From Hymenobacter siberiensis (GTDB taxonomy: Bacteria > Bacteroidota > Bacteroidia > Cytophagales > Hymenobacteraceae), in contig NZ_JAHLZY020000001.1 of the NCBI RefSeq assembly GCF_018967865.2, positions 3,224,001-3,288,000 of the forward strand: a stretch of 64,000 nucleotides of DNA, in the 5' to 3' direction. A program made the position numbers and the translations under genes. This document shows, piece after piece, positions 29,374 through 37,559 of the stretch. Below the pieces are notes generated by a model. That model was not told the DNA's origin and ran no database searches. It saw only the letters and a list, made by a program, of their open reading frames with translations. Each line of letters starts with the position of its first letter. The stretch's first letter is position 1.

Positions 29374-30783
29374 ATGATGCCTTCCACCGCTGCCGACGCT
29401 CCTGCATCTTCCACTACGGCCGCGCCGGTGCGCTTCCCGCGTGCCCTCCCTTTCATTATCGGCAGCGAGGTGGCCGAGCGGTTCAGCTACTATGGCATGA
29501 TGACCATTCTGCCCACGTTTCTGGTGGCGCAGTTTTTCAATCCCACGCACAGCGCGGCCCTCACGGCCGGGGCCGAGGCACGGGCCAACGCGCTGGTGCA
29601 CTCGTTTTCGGCCTTGGGCTACGCCCTGCCGGTGGTGGGCGCGCTGCTGGCCGACTGGGTATTGGGCAAGTACCGCGTCATTCTCTATTTGTCGATTCTG
29701 TACTGCGGCGGGCACGTGTTGCTTTCCGCATTCAACAATGATTTGAGCGGCTTCCGGCTGGGGCTGCTGGTGGTGGCCATGGGCATGGGCGGCATAAAGT
29801 CGAACGTGACGGCCAACCTCGGCGACCAGTTCACGCCGGCCAACGCGGTGCTGCTGCCCAAGGCCTACGGCTGGTTTCAGATGAGCATTGATGTGGGGGC
29901 GGCGCTGGCCACCATCCTCACGCCGCTGCTCTACCAACATTTCGGGCCGGCCGTGGCCTTCGGTGTGCCGGGCCTGCTGATGGCCACGGCGGCCCTCACC
30001 TTCTGGGCCGGGCGACGGCGCTACGTGCGCGTGCCGCCCACCGGCCTGCGCGCAGGCCTGCGCAAGGTGCTGGGCGCCGGCGAAGACCGGGCCGCCTTGC
30101 GCCGCGTGGGCGTGGTGTTTGCCTTCGTGCCGGTGCTCTGGATACTGAACGAGCAAAGCTCCTCGGAATGGGTGCTGCAGGCCACGCACCTCAACCGCGA
30201 GCTGTGGCCGGGCTTCCGGCCCCTGGCCGAGCAGCTGCAGCTATCGGGCATCATCTTTGGCATCGGGCTGAACCCGCTGTTCACGTACAAGCTGTATCCG
30301 GCCCTGGCCCGGCGTGGGCTGCAGCCTACGCCACTGCGCCGCATGGGCGCGGGCATGGTCATTGCCACGCTGGGCGTGCTCATTGTGGGCGCTATTCAAA
30401 CGCGGGTAGATGCCGGCAGCCATCCCTCGGCCTGGTGGCAGATTCTGGCCTACTGCGTGCTGGTGGGTGGCGTTATTATGGTAGCCATCACGGGGCTCGA
30501 ATATGCCTACACCCACGCCACGCGCTCGCTGAAAAGCCTCACCACGTCGCTGTGGGTGCTCACCATTGCGGCGGCCAACTTCGGGCTGAGCCTAGTGAAT
30601 GGCAGCATTGCGCGCGGCGGCTGGCTGGCCGGACTGCACGGGGCCAACTTTTACTGGTTCACGGCCGGGCTGATGGCCGTGAACGTGACCCTGTTTGTGC
30701 TGGTGGCTTCGCGGCTGCCCGAAAAAACATACGTCGGGGCCGAGCCGTTGGAGTCCCGAGCGGCCCAGAACCCTTCTGCATGA
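29374..30783 (+). CDS. POT-family proton:oligopeptide symporter
   Basis: About 469 residues with ~12-14 membrane helices. POT/PTR2 signatures are visible: ERFSYYGMMTILPTFLV in the first helix (ExxERFxYY motif) and ADWVLGKYRVI after helix 2, then GIKSNVTANLGDQFTP. The family imports di- and tripeptides with protons across the inner membrane. Starts at 29374 or 29377 are preferred to the ATG at 29344, which lies in a palindromic repeat. The position between dipeptidyl-peptidase and M28 peptidase genes fits uptake of their products. The last residues (AAQNPSA) come from a remnant of the same repeat family, whose half-site lies at about 30775-30795. Confidence 0.93.
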   Translation: MMPSTAADAPASSTTAAPVRFPRALPFIIGSEVAERFSYYGMMTILPTFLVAQFFNPTHSAALTAGAEARANALVHSFSALGYALPVVGALLADWVLGKYRVILYLSILYCGGHVLLSAFNNDLSGFRLGLLVVAMGMGGIKSNVTANLGDQFTPANAVLLPKAYGWFQMSIDVGAALATILTPLLYQHFGPAVAFGVPGLLMATAALTFWAGRRRYVRVPPTGLRAGLRKVLGAGEDRAALRRVGVVFAFVPVLWILNEQSSSEWVLQATHLNRELWPGFRPLAEQLQLSGIIFGIGLNPLFTYKLYPALARRGLQPTPLRRMGAGMVIATLGVLIVGAIQTRVDAGSHPSAWWQILAYCVLVGGVIMVAITGLEYAYTHATRSLKSLTTSLWVLTIAAANFGLSLVNGSIARGGWLAGLHGANFYWFTAGLMAVNVTLFVLVASRLPEKTYVGAEPLESRAAQNPSA

Positions 30784-30828
30784 CGTTCTTTAAATGTTCA
30801 ATTAATTTTTTCTCTCAATCCGTCCCTT

Positions 30829-32325
30829 ATGCTCCCACAACTTCGCTCCCTGCCGCGCCTGCTGCTGGCCGGCTTAGCCCTGGCCGCCCCCGTGGCTGCT
30901 TCAGCCCAAAAGAAGCCCGTTGCCAAGTCCACCAACGCCGAAAGCGCCATTCACGAAGCCGACATCAAGCGCGACCTGTTTGCGCTGGCCGGCGACCATT
31001 TCCGGGGCCGCGAGGGCGGCACTCTGGATGAGCTGAAAGCCAGCGTGTGGCTCGCCGACCGCATCCGCGAAACGGGCATGCTGCCCGCTGGCGACGACGG
31101 CACCTACTTCCAGTGGTTCAACCTGCAGCGCACGCGCCTGGGCAAAAACAGCACCCTGCGCATTGGCAACCACGAGATTAAGCTGAACGAAGACGGCGTA
31201 GTAACCGCCCCCACCAACGCCAGCATTACGGCCCCGCTGGTATTTGTAGGCAGCGGCTCGGCGGCCGAGCTGGCCAAAGTCGATATCAAAGGCAAGGCTG
31301 TGGCCGTGCAGATTTCCGGAGCGCCGACGGATGGCATCAGCTACCGGCGCTACGTATTTGGCAAATTTGCCGGACAAACGGCCGAGCTCGTGAAGGCCGG
31401 TGCGGTGGCCGTAGTATTTGTCTCGGATGCGCCATCGCAGGCCATCTACGACCATTGGAGTCATATTTACGAGCGCGGGCGCTACAGCCTGCCCGGCGCG
31501 GCCAGCACCAAAGTGGTGAACACCCCGCCCGTGATATGGCTGCCCGCCAGCGCCGCCAGCTGGGTGCAGCAGGCGGGCCAGCAGTTTACGACCGAGCTGA
31601 AGGTGGAAAGCTTCCAGTACCCGTCCGTGAATATTGTGGCCAAAATGCCCGGCACTGACGCGCAATTGAAAAAGGAGTACGTTCTCTTCAGCACCCACCA
31701 GGACCACGATGGCGTGCGTGCGCCCATCGCCGGCGACTCGATTTATAACGGAGCCGACGACAACGCCACCGGCTGCGCGGCCCTGCTGGCCATCATGCGG
31801 GCCTTTAAGCAGCAGCCGGGCCGGCGCTCGGCCCTGTTCGTGTACCAAGGCTCGGAGGAGCGCGGGCTAATTGGCTCAACCTACTTCTCGGCCCACCCCA
31901 CGGTGCCCCAATCCAGCATCGTGGCCGTGCTCAACGCCGAAATGATGGGCCGCAACGTGGCCGACAGCGCTGCCCTACTGGGCTCGACGCCGCCCCACAT
32001 GAACTCGTCGGACCTCGTAAAAACCGCGCTGTCTGCCAACCAGGCCGGCCCCAAATTCAAGCTCGATACCGAGTGGGACAAGCCTACGCACCCCGAGGGC
32101 TGGTATTTCCGCTCCGACCACTTGCCCTACGCCCGCCTGGGCATCCCGTCCATCATGTACACCTCGCTGCTGCATGTTGATTACCACACGCCGCGCGACG
32201 AGCCCAGCCGCATCGACTACGCCAAGCTCACGCGCATGACGCAGTGGATGTACCTCACCGGCTGGGCCGTGGCCAACCGCACCGCGCCGCCGGCGCGGGA
32301 GCCCGGCTTCAAGCTGGAACGGTAA
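30829..32325 (+). CDS. M28 family metallopeptidase, secreted
   Basis: 498 residues with a signal peptide ending VAASAQ. A protease-associated (PA)-like insert occupies ~130-270, and the M28 zinc-peptidase core ~270-480. Metal-ligand motifs in order: STHQDHDG, NGADDNATGCAAL, YQGSEERGLIGS and, near the end, HVDYHTPRDEPSRID. M28 enzymes are aminopeptidases or glutamate carboxypeptidase-like and would finish peptide breakdown in the periplasm or on the outer membrane. The TAA stop is followed 56 bases later by the third DUF885 gene, so they may be co-transcribed. Confidence 0.92.
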   Translation: MLPQLRSLPRLLLAGLALAAPVAASAQKKPVAKSTNAESAIHEADIKRDLFALAGDHFRGREGGTLDELKASVWLADRIRETGMLPAGDDGTYFQWFNLQRTRLGKNSTLRIGNHEIKLNEDGVVTAPTNASITAPLVFVGSGSAAELAKVDIKGKAVAVQISGAPTDGISYRRYVFGKFAGQTAELVKAGAVAVVFVSDAPSQAIYDHWSHIYERGRYSLPGAASTKVVNTPPVIWLPASAASWVQQAGQQFTTELKVESFQYPSVNIVAKMPGTDAQLKKEYVLFSTHQDHDGVRAPIAGDSIYNGADDNATGCAALLAIMRAFKQQPGRRSALFVYQGSEERGLIGSTYFSAHPTVPQSSIVAVLNAEMMGRNVADSAALLGSTPPHMNSSDLVKTALSANQAGPKFKLDTEWDKPTHPEGWYFRSDHLPYARLGIPSIMYTSLLHVDYHTPRDEPSRIDYAKLTRMTQWMYLTGWAVANRTAPPAREPGFKLER

Positions 32326-32381
32326 CGGGGTGAGCCCCGAAGTCCGCCTTCCGCTCTTTTTTCGTCTTTCTCTTCGTTGCC

Positions 32382-34184
32382 ATGAAACAGTTTCTTTTTG
32401 TCGCCGTGCTACTGGCCGGCGGTGCGGCGGCGGCCCAGCCTGCCAGGCGGCCCGCTCCGGCTTCCCGGCCTGCCGCACCGCCCTCGGCCCCGCTGGCGGC
32501 AGTGTTCGAAAGATATTCCGACCGCACTAACCAGCTGTTTCCGTTGGCGGCCACGGCCCAGGGCGACCACCGCTTCGACGACCAGCTGCCCAACGACCAG
32601 ACCCAGGCCCGACGCGACACGCTGAAGCGCTTCTACACGCGCTACCTCGGGGCATTGCGCACGTTCGACCGGGCCCGGCTCAGCGCCAACGACCAAGTGA
32701 GCTACGATATCCTGGCCTACGAGCTGGAGCAGCGGCTGGCCGGCTACCAGTTCAACAACTGGATGATACCCTTCAACCAGTTTTATGCCCTGCCCAGCAG
32801 CCTGGCCCAGCTGGGGGCGGGCACCGGCGCCCAACCCTTTGCCACCGTGGCCGACTACGACCACTGGCTGGGCCGCCTGCGCGGCTTCCCGGTCTGGGCC
32901 GATTCGGCCATCGGCAACTTCCGGCGCGGCATGAAGGCGGGCGTGGTGCTGCCCAAGGCCCTGGTGCCCAAAATGGTGAGCCAGCTGCGCGCCCTGGCCG
33001 TGGCCGACCCCGCCAAAAGCTTGTTCTACGGCCCCGTAAAGGCTTTCCCGGCCAGCTTCGCGGCGACCGACAAGGCCCGGCTGACGCCTTTGTTTGAGGA
33101 GGCCATTCGGCGCGACGTAGCGGCTCCGTACCAAAGGCTGGCCGACTTTCTGGAAACCGAATACCTGCCTCAGGCCCGGGCTTCGTCGGGTGTGGGTGCG
33201 CTGCCGCAGGGTGCCGCCCGCTACGCCTACGCCGCACAGGTAGGCACCACCACCACCCGCACCCCGGAGCAAATTTACCAGACCGGCCTGGCCGAAGTAG
33301 ACCGCATCCACGCCGAGATGGAGCGGGTGAAAGCCGAAACCGGCTTCAAAGGCGACCTGAAGGCCTACTTCGCCTTCGTGAACACCGACCCGCGATTCCG
33401 GCCCTTCAAAACCGAAAAAGAGGTACTCGATGCCTTTCGGGCCATTCAGGCGCGCATCGAGCCGGGCCTGCCCCGGCTGTTTGGCCGCACGCCCAAAACC
33501 GGGTTTGAGGTGCGCGCCACTGAGGCCTTCCGGGCGGCTTCGGCTTCGGCCGAGTACAACCGCGGCACCCCGGACGGCACCCGGCCGGGCATTTTCTACG
33601 TGCCCATCCTCGACCCGCTCACCTTCAACACGGCCGGCAACCCGGCCATGGAAACGCTGTTTCTGCACGAGGCCATTCCGGGCCATCACTACCAGGTATC
33701 GTTACAGCAGGAAAACACCACTCTGCCTAAGTTCCGCCGCTTCGGCGGCTACTCGGCCTTCAACGAGGGCTGGGGCCTGTATGCCGAGAGCCTGGGGCCG
33801 GAACTAGGCGTATTCAAAGACCCCTACCAGCACATGGGCCACCTGGGAGCCGAAATCCACCGGGCCCTGCGCCTGGTGGTGGACGTGGGCCTGCACACCG
33901 GCAAGCTCACCCGCGAGCAGGCCATTGCCTACATGCAGGCCAACGAGGCCATCAGCGAGCAGGGTGCCACAGCCGAGGTGGAGCGCTACATGGCCGTGCC
34001 AGGGCAGGCCCTGAGCTACAAAACGGGCCAACTCAAAATCAGTGAGCTGCGCGACCGGTACCGCAAGCAGCTGGGGCCGAAGTTCGATCTGCGCGCCTTC
34101 CACAACGAGCTGCTCGACGGCGGCTCGATGCCGCTGACGGTGCTGGAAAAGAAGATGAACGCCTGGGCCGCCCGACAGCAGTAA
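32382..34184 (+). CDS. DUF885 peptidase-like secreted protein (paralogue 3)
   Basis: 600 residues. A signal peptide (VAVLLAGGAAAAQ) is followed by a Pro/Ala-rich linker (ARRPAPASRPAAPPSAP), then the DUF885 domain with LHEAIPGHHYQ (His near residue 429), GWGLYAESLG and EVERYMAVPGQALSYKTG. It is closer in layout to paralogue 2 than to the lipoprotein paralogue 1. Three copies in 15 kb among other peptidase genes suggest different peptide specificities rather than redundancy, but no specificity residues can be named. Confidence 0.9.
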   Translation: MKQFLFVAVLLAGGAAAAQPARRPAPASRPAAPPSAPLAAVFERYSDRTNQLFPLAATAQGDHRFDDQLPNDQTQARRDTLKRFYTRYLGALRTFDRARLSANDQVSYDILAYELEQRLAGYQFNNWMIPFNQFYALPSSLAQLGAGTGAQPFATVADYDHWLGRLRGFPVWADSAIGNFRRGMKAGVVLPKALVPKMVSQLRALAVADPAKSLFYGPVKAFPASFAATDKARLTPLFEEAIRRDVAAPYQRLADFLETEYLPQARASSGVGALPQGAARYAYAAQVGTTTTRTPEQIYQTGLAEVDRIHAEMERVKAETGFKGDLKAYFAFVNTDPRFRPFKTEKEVLDAFRAIQARIEPGLPRLFGRTPKTGFEVRATEAFRAASASAEYNRGTPDGTRPGIFYVPILDPLTFNTAGNPAMETLFLHEAIPGHHYQVSLQQENTTLPKFRRFGGYSAFNEGWGLYAESLGPELGVFKDPYQHMGHLGAEIHRALRLVVDVGLHTGKLTREQAIAYMQANEAISEQGATAEVERYMAVPGQALSYKTGQLKISELRDRYRKQLGPKFDLRAFHNELLDGGSMPLTVLEKKMNAWAARQQ

Positions 34185-34229
34185 GACGTTCCTCCTTCTT
34201 CATTTCTCATTCAGTCAAGCCAAGCGTCC

Positions 34230-34868
34230 ATGCGCCACCTCACCGCCGCCGACATCGCCGGCTTCGAAAAAGTATACCGCCTCAACCTCGTCAACGGCCT
34301 ACCAGGCTTCAAGTCGGCCAACCTGGTGGGTACCGCTGCGCCCGATGGCATGACCAACCTGGCCGTGTTCAGCTCGGCCCTGCACCTGGGTTCCGACCCG
34401 GCCTTGCTGGGCATTATCACGCGCCCCACCACCGTGCCGCGCCATACCTACGCCAACCTCAAAGCCAGCGGATGCTACACCCTCAACCACGTACCCGAGG
34501 CCCTGGCCGCCCAGGCCCACTACACCTCGGCCAACTTCCCGGATACGGTTTCGGAGTTTGATGCCTGCGGCTTCACAGCCGAATACCGCGACGGCTTCCC
34601 CGCGCCCTACGTGGCCGAAAGCGCCGTTAGCATCGGCCTGCGGCTGCTGGAGGAGCACCACATCAGCAACGGCACCGTGCTGCTGGTGGGCACCGTGGAG
34701 CACGTTTATCTGCGCGACGAGCTACTGCGCCCCGATGGCACGCTGGACCTGGCCGCCGTCGGCACGGCCGCCATTTCGGGCCTCGATGGCTACCACGCCG
34801 TGCTGCCGCCCGTGCGCTTCGGCTACGCCCGCGTGGGGCAGCTGCCAGTGGCCGAGCGCCCGGCTTAG
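34230..34868 (+). CDS. Flavin reductase-like / FMN-binding split-barrel protein
   Basis: 212 residues. N-terminal NLVNGLPGFKSANLVGT and the hydrophobic SALHLGSDPALLGIITRPT match the flavin reductase-like (DIM6/NTAB) split-barrel fold, which binds FMN and often acts as an NAD(P)H:flavin oxidoreductase. YTLNHVPEALAAQAHYTSAN is also typical. Cytoplasmic, without a signal peptide. It may supply reduced flavin to an unidentified partner. A terminator follows. Confidence 0.88.
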   Translation: MRHLTAADIAGFEKVYRLNLVNGLPGFKSANLVGTAAPDGMTNLAVFSSALHLGSDPALLGIITRPTTVPRHTYANLKASGCYTLNHVPEALAAQAHYTSANFPDTVSEFDACGFTAEYRDGFPAPYVAESAVSIGLRLLEEHHISNGTVLLVGTVEHVYLRDELLRPDGTLDLAAVGTAAISGLDGYHAVLPPVRFGYARVGQLPVAERPA

Positions 34869-34889
34869 CTCAACCCGCAATTTCAACGC

Positions 34890-34926
34890 AAAAAGCCCGC
34901 TACCATTACGGCAGCGGGCTTTTTTT
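34890..34926. terminator. Bidirectional terminator
   Basis: AAAAAGCCCGCT (34890-34901) / AGCGGGCTTTTT (34913-34924) with further T residues, between convergent genes 34230(+) and 34950(-). Confidence 0.9.
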
Positions 34927-34949
34927 GTATTTTGGGCGATTGCCGAAAA

Positions 34950-35288
34950 CTAGTTTTTCGGCTGGGTCTGGTCTACCGAACCCATCTGACCGCTGGCATT
35001 TTGGGGCGAGGTAGCGCTGGTACCAGCCGGAGCCGAGTCCAGCTTCTCCTTCACGGAGCCTTTTTTAATGGCTACGGCCGAACCGGTGCCCGTGGCGGGC
35101 TCTACGCGCTGCTGGTTATTGATGCTGTCACGGTCCACATCCGATTTGTGCCAGCCGGGGGCGTTGGTGAAACCGTGTTTGAATTGCGGGTTTTTGCCGG
35201 GGCTCCAGTGGTATTCGCAGGACGAGAGCGAGGCCGCCAAAGCGGTGCCCAGCAACAGGGCCAGGGCGGGACGGTGAGAAAGCTTCAT
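34950..35288 (-). CDS. Small lipoprotein, hypothetical
   Basis: 112 residues with a lipoprotein signal (TALAASLSSCEY; Cys ~24). The mature part is polar (HWSPGKNPQFKHGF, then Gly/Ser/Ala-rich GTSATSPQNASGQMG) and probably disordered near the C-terminus. No family is recognised. Located by prediction in the periplasm, anchored to a membrane. Confidence 0.75.
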   Translation of the reverse strand: MKLSHRPALALLLGTALAASLSSCEYHWSPGKNPQFKHGFTNAPGWHKSDVDRDSINNQQRVEPATGTGSAVAIKKGSVKEKLDSAPAGTSATSPQNASGQMGSVDQTQPKN

Positions 35289-35415
35289 GAAATGTAGTGC
35301 TTGGAATTAAGTAGTGCAAAGTACGTTGATTTCGGGCGGAAGGCCAACGCAATACCGGCGGCGGCGCTACTTTCGGGTTATACTTCTTCTTACCGCCGCG
35401 TGTTCCCGCCAGCCC

Positions 35416-36579
35416 ATGTCTGATTCTGACCCCAAGCCGCCCTCCCGCTTCCGCCGTGCCCTGGGGGCCGTGGGGCGGGCTGCAATGCTGCCCGTGCGCG
35501 GGGCCAGCTACGTGGTGCGCGTGGGCCAGGCGCACCAGCATTTTTTTCTACCCGTGCTCAATGGGGCCCTCGGCGACCAGCTGGCTACCCGCTTCGACCC
35601 GCGCGCCATCCAGATGAGCTTCCGGCGGGGCGGGCAGGACGTGGCCGTGGCCGACCTGCACCTCATCGAGCCACACCAGAAAACGGTGGTTTATATCCAC
35701 GGTCTGATGGGCGATGAGCTCATCTGGCAAACCAGTTTTCAGGACCCGGCCGGCAGCCGCCGCTACGGCCCGCGCCTGGCCGAAGAAACCCACAGCCGCG
35801 GCCTCTACCTACGCTTCAATTCCGGCCTGCACCTCTCCGAAAACGGCCGCGAGCTCAACCGCCTCCTCACCGAGCTGGTGAATACCTGGCCCGATGCCAT
35901 CGGCGAGCTCGTGCTGGTGGGCCACAGCATGGGCGGGCTGATTATCCGCTCGGCAGGCTACTATGGAAGTGAGTTAAAAGTTAAAAGTGAAGAGTTAAGA
36001 GTTGTTAGTGATGAGTCGGCCACAACTTCCGACCAAAATCAACTCTTAACCCTTAACTCTCAACTCTCAACTAATAACTCCCCCTGGCTGGCGCATCTGC
36101 GCTCCATTTTCCTCATCGGCACGCCCAACGATGGCTCGTGGCTGGAGCAGAACTCGCACTTCACGGCGCGGCTGCTGGAACGCATCAACCTGTTTCCCAC
36201 CCGCTTTCTCAGCAAGGCCCTCAACCAGCGCAGCAACGGCATCAAGGACCTGCGCTACTCCATTCTGGTGGATGAGGACTGGCAGAATGCCCACGCCAAC
36301 GACCTCACGCCGCCGCGCACGCCCGTGCCGCCGCTGCCCGGCGTGAAATATCATATTCTGATGGGTTCCTGGCTACGGGCCACCCGACCCTCGGCCCTGC
36401 GCGAGTATTTCGGCGATGGGCTGGTGGGCCACGGCAGCGCCCGGGGCCACGCCACCTTCGGCGATGAAGCGGCCCTGCCCGCCGGGGCCAGCGTCCGCAC
36501 GGCCGTATTCAACCAGCAGCACCACGGCGGCCTGCTCACGCATCCGGAGGTGTTTCAGTACCTCAAGCAGTGGGCCTGA
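35416..36579 (+). CDS. Alpha/beta hydrolase (lipase/esterase-like) with inserted repeat
   Basis: 388 residues counted from the ATG at 35416; the earlier in-frame start at 35314 is GTG and would give an unneeded N-terminal extension. The alpha/beta-hydrolase fold shows the oxyanion segment VVYIHGLMGDE and the nucleophile elbow GHSMGGLI with Ser; the catalytic His is probably in QQHHGGLLTHPEV near the end. The protein resembles PGAP1/lipase-like serine hydrolases. A ~37-residue insert after the nucleophile elbow (from SELKVKSEELRV to NSQLSTNN) is encoded by a repeat element and keeps the frame open. Whether the enzyme tolerates it is unknown. Confidence 0.82.
   Translation: MSDSDPKPPSRFRRALGAVGRAAMLPVRGASYVVRVGQAHQHFFLPVLNGALGDQLATRFDPRAIQMSFRRGGQDVAVADLHLIEPHQKTVVYIHGLMGDELIWQTSFQDPAGSRRYGPRLAEETHSRGLYLRFNSGLHLSENGRELNRLLTELVNTWPDAIGELVLVGHSMGGLIIRSAGYYGSELKVKSEELRVVSDESATTSDQNQLLTLNSQLSTNNSPWLAHLRSIFLIGTPNDGSWLEQNSHFTARLLERINLFPTRFLSKALNQRSNGIKDLRYSILVDEDWQNAHANDLTPPRTPVPPLPGVKYHILMGSWLRATRPSALREYFGDGLVGHGSARGHATFGDEAALPAGASVRTAVFNQQHHGGLLTHPEVFQYLKQWA
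35970..36079 (+). repeat. GAGTTAA-type inverted repeat inserted inside a coding sequence
   Basis: Two imperfect complementary arms built of GAGTTA(A) units: about 35971-36009 and 36041-36078. They are much more A/T-rich than the flanks. The element sits in frame and adds about 37 residues to the alpha/beta hydrolase. Confidence 0.85.
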
Positions 36580-36612
36580 GGCGGCACTTAAACCGGGAAA
36601 CGGGAAACGAAA

Positions 36613-36636
36613 GAACGCCATGCTGAGCGCAGCCGG
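36613..36636 (+). repeat. Half-copy of the palindromic repeat family
   Basis: GAACGCCATGCTGAGCGCAG matches one arm of the repeat family, but no second arm follows. It is probably a remnant. Confidence 0.6.
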
Positions 36637-36806
36637 ATGCGCCAGTTAGTTGCTGATTGGATGCTTTTGAGCCGTTTTTTAGAACGAGCAACCAGGAACT
36701 CATTAAAACTCCCGGCACAAGCATTACCGGCGCAACAGCAATTATCAACATTGGCCCGGCCGGCCCGTTTAACATAGCAGTCACCACCGCCCCTTTCGCC
36801 GAATCC

Positions 36807-37223
36807 ATGCCCAATTCTGTTCCTGATACCATCCTGTTCGACGGCGTGTGCAACCTCTGCAACGGCTTTGTGCAGTTCGTTATCCGCCGCGACCCGGCGG
36901 GCCACTTCCGCTTCGCGGCCCTGCAAAGCGACGCCGGCCGGGCCCTGCTGATGGCCCACGGCCTCACGCCGGCCGCCGTCGCGGCCGCCCCCGAATCGGT
37001 GCTGCTGCTGAGCGGCGGGCAGTTGTACTCGCATTCGGACGCCGTGCTGCGCATTGCCGAGGGCCTGGGCGGCGTATGGCGGGTAGCGGGCCTGGGCCGG
37101 GTGCTGCCCGCTGCCTGGCGCGATGCCGCCTACCGCTTCGTGGCCCGCCACCGCTACCGCTGGTTTGGCCGACAGGAAAGCTGCATGCTGCCCACGCCGG
37201 CCCTGAAAACGCGGTTTTTATGA
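36807..37223 (+). CDS. DCC-family (DUF393) thioredoxin-fold protein
   Basis: 138 residues. The conserved N-terminal FDGVCNLCNGFVQFVIRRD gives the family its DxLCxxC-type motif; CNLC is the putative redox pair, followed by FRFAALQSDAG. It is related to thiol-disulfide oxidoreductases of the DCC family. The ATG at 36807 starts just before this motif; longer in-frame extensions upstream have no family look. No signal peptide, so it is likely cytoplasmic or membrane-associated. It has no operon partner. Confidence 0.9.
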   Translation: MPNSVPDTILFDGVCNLCNGFVQFVIRRDPAGHFRFAALQSDAGRALLMAHGLTPAAVAAAPESVLLLSGGQLYSHSDAVLRIAEGLGGVWRVAGLGRVLPAAWRDAAYRFVARHRYRWFGRQESCMLPTPALKTRFL

Positions 37224-37559
37224 GGCGCACCCAGCCAATAGGCCCGCAACCCTAATGCGGCCATTGGCCTGGTAGGACGGCCCTGAACGAGGAAGCATTT
37301 TGACTTTTTTAAATAAATAAATATTTTATATAATACATATTTATTCGCAACTGGGCGCCTTGATAGTGAGCCGGCCAATAACTTGCCTTGTGCGTGGCAG
37401 CGAGCAAAAAGGTGCCGTATATGCGATGTAAATACAGCTTCATTTCACTTCCTGACTTGTATTTTACTCCATATTATTCCTCATTTGGCAGGACTCACCC
37501 GCAATAGTGGTTTTGTACTGTACAGCTATCGTATAATACCCGGCCTGCGCTTGATTAAT
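37224..37559. other. A/T-rich intergenic region
   Basis: 336 bp, strongly A/T-rich around 37300-37350 (many TAAATAAATA-like runs). No coding frame is convincing. It leads into the T9SS metalloprotease and may contain its promoter, though no clear TAnnTTTG box was found. Confidence 0.5.
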
